From: Bremerella alba
GTDB taxonomy: Bacteria; Planctomycetota; Planctomycetia; Pirellulales; Pirellulaceae
NCBI RefSeq assembly: GCF_013618625.1
Contig: NZ_JABRWO010000001.1
Location: 682,001 to 746,000, forward strand
Length of the DNA: 64,000 nt
Reading direction: 5' to 3'
Part shown: positions 61,273 to 64,000 of the stretch, one piece after another
How positions within the stretch are numbered: the first letter of the stretch is position 1
How the letters are laid out: each line of letters starts with the position of its first letter
Made by a program: the position numbers and the translations under genes
The notes under the pieces: model-generated
Seen by the model: the letters and a program-made list of their open reading frames with translations, nothing else
The model's database searches: none
What the model was told of the DNA's origin: nothing

Positions 61273-61802
61273 GGGAGGCGACCTTACATGCGAGACAGAG
61301 GCGATTGGGGGATTTTCAGAAGATGGCAGTCTAGTATTGCTTGCTATTAGGACCGGGTCAAATTTGTCGCATTCGACGCCAAACATAGCGAGTACTGCAT
61401 CGCGATTGTCTTAGTGCGAACCAGGCAACGTCACGTTGCAGCGGTACTCAAACTCTCGACAATACTTGTCCTTTTAAAGGGTCCTAATTTCTTATCAGTT
61501 CTGCAATCACTCGTCATTTATTGTTCCCGGATTCCGCGACAGCAGGAGATACTCTGCACGCCGAATTGAAACGAACCGAGTCGCCTGAATCTCTCCCCAA
61601 TGCTGCCCAATGGCATGACACTCTTAAATCCCGGTTTTTTGAATACTATTTCATTGCACCTGTAGCAGGGCTTGTTACACTACCAAATGAGTACGCTTAC
61701 TGGATCAGAAAATGTGTTCGGCGGTTTGAAAAAAGCATCTTTTAACTCTTGTCTTATTCTTCTTTCTTCGGATCTGATTTATGGCGTAGGAGCAGTAAGT
61801 CT
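61273..61802. other. Divergent intergenic region
   Basis: A 530-bp gap between the sulfatase (minus) and DUF1559 protein 2 (plus). No gene supported; a 74-codon open frame at 61521-61745 is AT-rich and unconvincing. An AGGAG-like ribosome site (about 61788) serves the DUF1559 ATG. Promoters for both genes should lie here. Confidence 0.4.
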
Positions 61803-62768
61803 ATGGACATCTCTCGTCAAAACACGCTAACGCGGTATGGGTTCACGCTGGTGGAACTCTTGGTGGTGATCGCGATTATCGGAATGTTGATTGCGTTGCT
61901 CTTACCAGCGGTTCAGCAAGCACGGGAGGCCGCTCGTCGAAGCGCGTGCCGCAATAACTTGAAGCAACTCGGGCTCGCGATTCACAACTACGAGAGCACC
62001 TTCAAACAATTTCCACCTGGGGCGGTTCGCATCAGCTTCGAGCAAGGCTCTAGCTATCGGATGCCATTTGTCGCCCAGATTCTTCCTTTCATCGAGCAAG
62101 GCAATGTCTACGATTTGCTCAATTTCAAACAATCGTGGCATCACTCCTCGAATGCAGACGCTAAGAATTCGCCGCTTCCCGTCTATCTCTGTCCTAGTGA
62201 TCCAACCTCTGACGCTCAGGTGATGCTCCCAGAAGAAGCTTTCGGGAACTACGGATTAAACTGGGGGATGCATCGCTTTCTCGATATCGATGGTCAAGGA
62301 CCGAGCACGAACGAACCGGGTGGTAAGACGAACTTCGCTTCGCCCTTTGGCAACAACTATGGAGCTCGATTCGCAGATATTACTGATGGAACTAGCAACA
62401 CGCTCGCGATGATGGAAATGCTAAAAGGCATTGGAGCGGGTGCTATCGATCGTCGCGGACGCATTTGGAATGAAGATTCAAACTGCTATCAGATTATGAC
62501 GCGTCTCTCGCCCAACTCGATCGCTCCCGATTATTGCGAAACGGGAAAGTGTGTTGATCATCCCGAGCAAAACCTGCCGTACGAGCCACCACCCGGGGCC
62601 ACAGGTGCCGGTAAGGGGCAGTCACAAATGGCTTCTCGCAGCGCGCATCCTGGCGGGGTCCAGGTTTTGTTGTGTGATGGCTCTGGACGGTTCGTGAGCG
62701 ATACGATCGATCTCACATCCTGGCAGGCACTCAGCACGCAATGGAATGGAGAAGTGATTAGCGAGTAA
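61803..62768 (+). CDS. DUF1559 pilin-like protein 2
   Basis: A 321-residue DUF1559 protein. The prepilin-like N-terminus YGFTLVELLVVIAIIGMLIA then LLPAVQQAREAARRSACRNN is nearly identical in pattern to copy 1. Middle region FPPGAVRISFEQGSSYRMPF. It ends SAHPGGVQVLLCDGSGRFVS, the H-x9-DG motif. A pseudopilin-type surface or secretion component is expected. The start at 61803 is chosen because AGGAG lies about 11 bases upstream; earlier in-frame codons lack conservation. A lipoprotein gene follows 77 bp downstream, as in the first pair. Confidence 0.94.
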   Translation: MDISRQNTLTRYGFTLVELLVVIAIIGMLIALLLPAVQQAREAARRSACRNNLKQLGLAIHNYESTFKQFPPGAVRISFEQGSSYRMPFVAQILPFIEQGNVYDLLNFKQSWHHSSNADAKNSPLPVYLCPSDPTSDAQVMLPEEAFGNYGLNWGMHRFLDIDGQGPSTNEPGGKTNFASPFGNNYGARFADITDGTSNTLAMMEMLKGIGAGAIDRRGRIWNEDSNCYQIMTRLSPNSIAPDYCETGKCVDHPEQNLPYEPPPGATGAGKGQSQMASRSAHPGGVQVLLCDGSGRFVSDTIDLTSWQALSTQWNGEVISE

Positions 62769-62845
62769 TAGGACCGACCATCCGGGCCAGAAGCCCTTGG
62801 GCTTGTTCTGAACACGTCACCTGCTTTTCAATAAGGATTCTCTAT

Positions 62846-63301
62846 ATGAGCGTCAGTAACCCATGGAACCAAGGACGTAAGATTCGATCCGTTGGGTTGA
62901 CGCTTCTCTTGGCCGTGGGTCTGATCGGTTGTGGTTCGAGCGACGGGCTCGACCGCCGGGCAGTTCGCGGAACTGCAACCTATGAAGGCGAGCCGATCGA
63001 GAAGGGAACGATCACCCTATTTCCCTTGGCCAACGGGATTATGGCTGCTGGCAAGATTGTCGATGGGCACTACGAAATTCCTGCCCACGAAGGGCCGATT
63101 CCTGGGGAATACCGCGTGGAGGTGACCGCGTTGAAAGAAACCGGTCGGATGTTACGCAACGAGGAACCCGGCATGGAGACGATAGAAATTCCTGAGGTCC
63201 TCTCCTTTATTCCAGCCAAGTACAACGACCTTTCCGAATTGACGATAGAAATCAGCCAGGAAGAGATCGCTACCCAGGCTGACTTCCGGTTAGAAGAATA
63301 G
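62846..63301 (+). CDS. Lipoprotein with transthyretin-like beta domain 2
   Basis: A 151-residue lipoprotein. A basic start and hydrophobic core (VGLTLLLAVGLIGCGSS) carry lipobox LIGC near residue 29. The mature domain is transthyretin-like (RGTATYEGEPIEKGTITLFP, HYEIPAHEGPIPGEYRVEVT), with an acidic C-terminal stretch (ISQEEIATQADFRLEE). It pairs with the DUF1559 gene upstream, just as the 55737 product does with the 56340 gene. The shared domain order supports a functional unit of pilin-like protein plus lipoprotein. Role in surface attachment or secretion is inferred. Confidence 0.85.
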   Translation: MSVSNPWNQGRKIRSVGLTLLLAVGLIGCGSSDGLDRRAVRGTATYEGEPIEKGTITLFPLANGIMAAGKIVDGHYEIPAHEGPIPGEYRVEVTALKETGRMLRNEEPGMETIEIPEVLSFIPAKYNDLSELTIEISQEEIATQADFRLEE

Positions 63302-63325
63302 AGATTGGGCATCCGCCTGATTCTC

Positions 63326-64000
63326 TTATTGATCAGCCACCTGCGGTTCGATTCCCAAGAGGCCAGAGAACTCTAACAGCAGCCGCTGCGGGGTGCTCAT
63401 TTCGGCGCGTTGCCGTAGAACCGACCTGGCCAGCTCAGGCTTGTCGGTCAGGATGCCGTCGACGCCTCGGCTGATCATGGTCGACATGGTGGCGGCGTCG
63501 TTGACAGTCCAGACGTATACCTGTTTGCCGTTGTCGTGGGCTTGATCGATCAGCAGCGCGTTGGCGAACGAAGCGTTGACGGCCATGAAGTCGGCTTCCA
63601 GCTTGTTCAAATTGCCGGCCGCGACCGACATGAGCAGCCCGACTTTCCACTGGGGGCGGATCGCTTTCATCTTCTCGACGCCGGTTCGCTTGAGCGACAT
63701 GGCCATGACCTGCTCGTTCATCCCTTGCTGGTCGACGACATCAGCCACACGCTGCTCGAGCTTTTGATCGTGGCCGTAATACTTCAGTTCGATGTTGACC
63801 CCGATTTTGTCTTTGCACAGGGCCAGCACTTCGGCCAGCGTGGCTACCCGTTGGTCGGCGAAGTCAGGCCCGTACCACGTACCGATGTCGATCTCGCTCA
63901 GGTCGCTGGACGTGGCGTCCCAGATTTTGAGCGGGTTCTTACTCAGCTTCATGAAGTCGCTATCGTGCATGACGACAACTTGCCCGTCGGCCGTTTCCTG
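63326..64000 (-). CDS. Glycerophosphodiester phosphodiesterase, 5' end outside window
   Basis: At least 225 residues of a GDPD-family enzyme that runs off the right edge, since the frame stays open to base 64000. The visible edge residues read QETADGQVVVMHDSDFMKLS, the DG-x-VV-x-HD catalytic start of GDPD. Later motifs: NIELKYYGHDQKLEQRVADV (IELK), then VYVWTVNDAATMSTMISRGV and DGILTDKPELARSVL. It hydrolyses glycerophosphodiesters to glycerol-3-phosphate and an alcohol. The N-terminal part, including any signal or membrane domain, lies outside the window. It is convergent with the lipoprotein gene, 24 bp between stops. Confidence 0.93.
   Translation of the reverse strand, partial: QETADGQVVVMHDSDFMKLSKNPLKIWDATSSDLSEIDIGTWYGPDFADQRVATLAEVLALCKDKIGVNIELKYYGHDQKLEQRVADVVDQQGMNEQVMAMSLKRTGVEKMKAIRPQWKVGLLMSVAAGNLNKLEADFMAVNASFANALLIDQAHDNGKQVYVWTVNDAATMSTMISRGVDGILTDKPELARSVLRQRAEMSTPQRLLLEFSGLLGIEPQVADQ

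Noticed and set aside
60346-61350. 334-codon plus-strand frame antisense to the sulfatase
   Set aside because: Hydrophobic Val/Ala-rich shadow; the minus frame has the formylglycine motif and signal peptide.
63340-63362. T-loop-like GGTTCGATTCC
   Set aside because: It lies in the GDPD coding end, and no acceptor or anticodon stem fits around it.

Overview
The window reads as chromosomal DNA of a planctomycete, most likely of the Pirellulaceae (Blastopirellula/Bremerella/Rhodopirellula type). The lineage call is inference from protein families: two DUF1559 major-pilin-like proteins with an H-x9-DG C-terminus, an FGE-type sulfatase, a XylR/AraC-type regulator, two SHD1-domain proteins, a HYExAFE-family protein, DUF1570 and DUF3616 proteins, and a large secreted S8 peptidase with a planctomycete-style N-terminus. 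Genes lie on both strands, are mostly moderately GC-rich and often overlap or abut. I saw no rRNA, tRNA, CRISPR array, insertion sequence, prophage or replication origin.

Layout. 0.2-18 kb is mainly housekeeping: a HupE/UreJ-like membrane protein, purH-trpC, a GYF-domain membrane protein, an operon of an M3 oligopeptidase, an MnmE-like GTPase and a sulfite-oxidase-like protein, a large multidomain response regulator (REC, HD-GYP, REC, degenerate GGDEF, CBS), purU, a YkgJ-type cysteine-cluster protein, hisS, a HYExAFE protein and a fused hemD-hemE gene. 18.2-29.4 kb is one co-directional block of eight genes: zinc-ribbon/vWA membrane protein, exported protein, TolQ/ExbB-like protein, two TolR/ExbD-like proteins, an 889-residue exported helical-repeat protein, a 1228-residue single-span membrane protein and a further exported protein. 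It looks like a proton-driven envelope machine of unknown purpose and is the best candidate here for an undescribed system.

29.4-43.3 kb holds envelope and secreted proteins: a parvulin, a secreted hypothetical, a DUF1570 putative metalloprotease, an RCK_C membrane protein, DUF3616, two tandem paralogous membrane proteins, an SHD1-PQQ propeller, and the S8 peptidase with about six C-terminal 47-residue repeats. 44-49 kb has a small basic protein, a Tat-exported beta-carbonic anhydrase and three tandem outer-membrane beta-barrel paralogues. 49-53.3 kb is a looser, more AT-rich accessory stretch of small hypotheticals, with one copy of a 125-135 bp repeat that recurs at 55.5 kb. 53.5-55.3 kb is ilvN-ilvC, separated by a long inverted repeat. 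55.7-63.3 kb holds two DUF1559-plus-lipoprotein pairs flanking a VOC protein, the XylR-like regulator and the sulfatase. A glycerophosphodiester phosphodiesterase runs off the right edge.

Working together: purH, purU, trpC, ilvN, ilvC, hisS and hemDE supply core biosynthesis. The TolQ/R-type block, the outer-membrane barrels, the parvulin and the secreted enzymes serve the planctomycete envelope. The sulfatase, regulator and DUF1559 region resembles a small polysaccharide-response locus.
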